Positions 62,793-64,000 of a stretch of 64,000 nucleotides of DNA are shown here, piece after piece (position 1 is the first letter of the stretch; each line of letters starts with the position of its first letter). The DNA lies in the NCBI GenBank assembly GCA_028532985.1, contig JANCIK010000005.1, forward strand, positions 2,238,501 through 2,302,500, read 5' to 3'. The stretch is from Stropharia rugosoannulata. Lineage: Eukaryota > Basidiomycota > Agaricomycetes > Agaricales > Strophariaceae. Position numbers and translations under genes: made by a program. The notes under the pieces were generated by a model. It worked only from the letters and a program-made list of their open reading frames with translations. It was not told where the DNA came from and did not search any database.

Positions 62793-64000
62793 TCAAATCA
62801 AAAACTTGAACCTTACACTTGTTGTGCCGAATGTCAGTGCCGCAATGCAAGGTACTGACCATACTATGAGATTCTTTGAACTTCTGTACTTTTCTAAAAG
62901 CTTACAAGTGCCTAGGATGATCTCCACCGTCGAGTCAGTGTTTTTGCCAGAAAACGCCGTGGGAAAATAATCCAATGCTGAGACGCTAACATTTCCTAAT
63001 CAGGTTACTGGGTTCCTTTTTGGGAAATTATAGGACAAACTAACGACACAACCACCAGAGCCCATACAGTAAAGCAGGCCATGCGAATGACAACGCTTCG
63101 AGATACTACAAGAACTCTATTCGGGCGCAGTATAAGTCTCAAAATAAGTCCTGACGAAGTCCCGGCTGAATGAGAAAAAAATCGAATATATGTTGGTAAC
63201 TATAAATACCTTCGGAAATGCATACTGCTACCATAGCAGTAACTATGAGACTTGAAGTGAGATGGGGGCTGTGTTTTTACATAATGAGTGATATCTAAGA
63301 GCACTAATGGTATGTTTCTTACAGGATGTTTATCTCTAAATGACAGTACATGCGCGTGGGGTCTCTTCGAACTTTTTCCGGATGTTTCAGGCCCATCTGT
63401 ACGTGTGCATATCTCAGAGCTGAGTTACTACAGAACCAACTCTAAAGAATTTATATACTTACAGCTACTGCCATGAGTAGAATGACGATTGCAGGGATAA
63501 CAGGCATGATATAAAGCTAAGTAAAGCACCGAGATTAGCTCGATTCAATGCAGTGAATAGAAATTCATAAAACAGTGACTTGCCCAGAATATGTATGATT
63601 TCCTGGACTCGGCGCTATTTGGGAAGGAAATTCTGAGCATTTTCCAGTATGTCTGTCTGGATAGTGAGTTTTACGGTTTGCATGTAGATTGAATTATGTT
63701 TGACCTGAAAAAGATATGCCACCGCAAAACACGCAGAGCTGACATATTAATCAATACTCTAATATGTTAAACAGAATATGCACAACAAACAAGACAGGAG
63801 TCGAGTATATCATGGCTGCTTGAGCAAAACAAAGAGCGTGTGGGGGCGATTTATCGTTCTGGTTTCCTAGTAGAATAAGCATAGAGAAGCTGTATGACAC
63901 CCATCCAGCGACTTCCATGATCCACAAGGGTGTCCTTTTCACCCTCGTAGATAGAATGACTGTGAAGAGAATAATACAAAGAAGTATGAAGCCTAAGCCC
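62793..64000 (-). CDS. Fungal seven-transmembrane GPCR-like protein, 5' partial
   Basis: The gene runs off the right edge, so the N-terminus is missing. Reading right to left: TM1 GLGFILLCIILFTVILS, TM2 WIMEVAGWVSYSFSMLILLG, TM3 HALCFAQAAMIYSTPVLFVV with HILFNILEY, TM4 SYIFW|LYIMPVIPAIVILL, loop GLKHPEKVRRDPTRMYCH, TM5 LTSSLIVTAMVAVCIS, then LRLILRPNRV|TM6 VIRMACFTVWALVVVSLV, and TM7 LIVWSVPCIAALTFGTT. The LCFAQAA and PCIAALTFGT blocks resemble a large uncharacterised Agaricomycete 7-TM family with a class-A-like layout, distinct from STE3 pheromone receptors. The TM4 junction is a candidate GC-AG intron (63517-63583). The TM6-TM7 loop junction is unresolved and the stop at 62793 is the nearest one in frame. 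Ligand and pathway unknown. Confidence 0.75.
63517..63583 (-). other. Candidate GC-AG intron in the 7-TM gene
   Basis: On the minus strand the donor is TTCTGG|GCAAGT and the acceptor CTTAG|CTTTATATC. It joins SYIFW to LYIMPVIPA in phase, inside TM4. The GT inside GCAAGTC is one nt out of phase for TM4 and breaks the helix. Confidence 0.55.

Overview
The window looks like a nuclear contig from a mushroom-forming basidiomycete (Agaricomycetes). Introns are frequent and short (about 45-70 nt), genes are closely spaced on both strands, and start regions are pyrimidine-rich. Several families are typical of the group: a DUF6535 membrane protein, an F-box protein, a GMC oxidoreductase, expanded type-B carboxylesterases and a farnesylated mating-pheromone precursor. 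I saw no rRNA, tRNA, CRISPR array or intact transposon. Gene models were built by joining open frames across GT-AG (and some GC-AG) introns by eye. Exact exon ends are given only where the joined frame stays open and keeps family motifs.

Layout. 0.8-3.6 kb: GMC oxidoreductase (+). 4.2-6.4 kb: formin-type GBD/FH3 protein without FH2 (-). 7.4-7.5 kb: 39-residue CAAX pheromone precursor (+). 8.7-11.0 kb: DUF6535 protein (+). 11.3-12.5 kb: C2H2/matrin-like nuclear protein (+). 13.0-14.7 kb: STK16/ENV7-type kinase (-). 14.7-19.8 kb: gene-poor stretch holding one F-box gene (-). 19.8-22.6 kb: large disordered basidiomycete protein (-). 23.2-25.6 kb: type-B carboxylesterase (-). 26.6-27.9 kb: secreted low-complexity protein (-). 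29.0-32.9 kb: VPS39 (-). 34.1-35.8 kb: orphan acidic protein (+). 37.5-41.0 kb: ankyrin-repeat protein (-). 42.4-44.8 kb: mRNA export receptor Mex67 (-). 45.0-47.2 kb: unrecognised nuclear-looking protein (-). 47.7-56.2 kb: three tandem type-B carboxylesterases (+). 57.0-58.3 kb: TDP2-like EEP phosphodiesterase (-). 58.7-60.5 kb: PDI with two thioredoxin domains and an ERp29 tail (-). 60.9-62.4 kb: Sqt1/AAMP WD40 protein (+). 62.8 kb to the right edge: 7-TM GPCR-like protein, cut by the window (-).

How the genes relate. Housekeeping genes (VPS39, Mex67, Sqt1, PDI, kinase) are mixed with lineage-specific ones. The four carboxylesterases form one expanded secreted-hydrolase family, with one copy inverted 22 kb from the other three. 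The pheromone precursor has no recognisable STE3-type receptor in the window, so it is either an isolated pheromone gene or the edge of a mating-type B region. The most notable items are the pheromone gene, the esterase cluster with its conserved intron inside the nucleophile elbow, three candidate GC-AG introns, and the uncharacterised 7-TM protein at the right edge.
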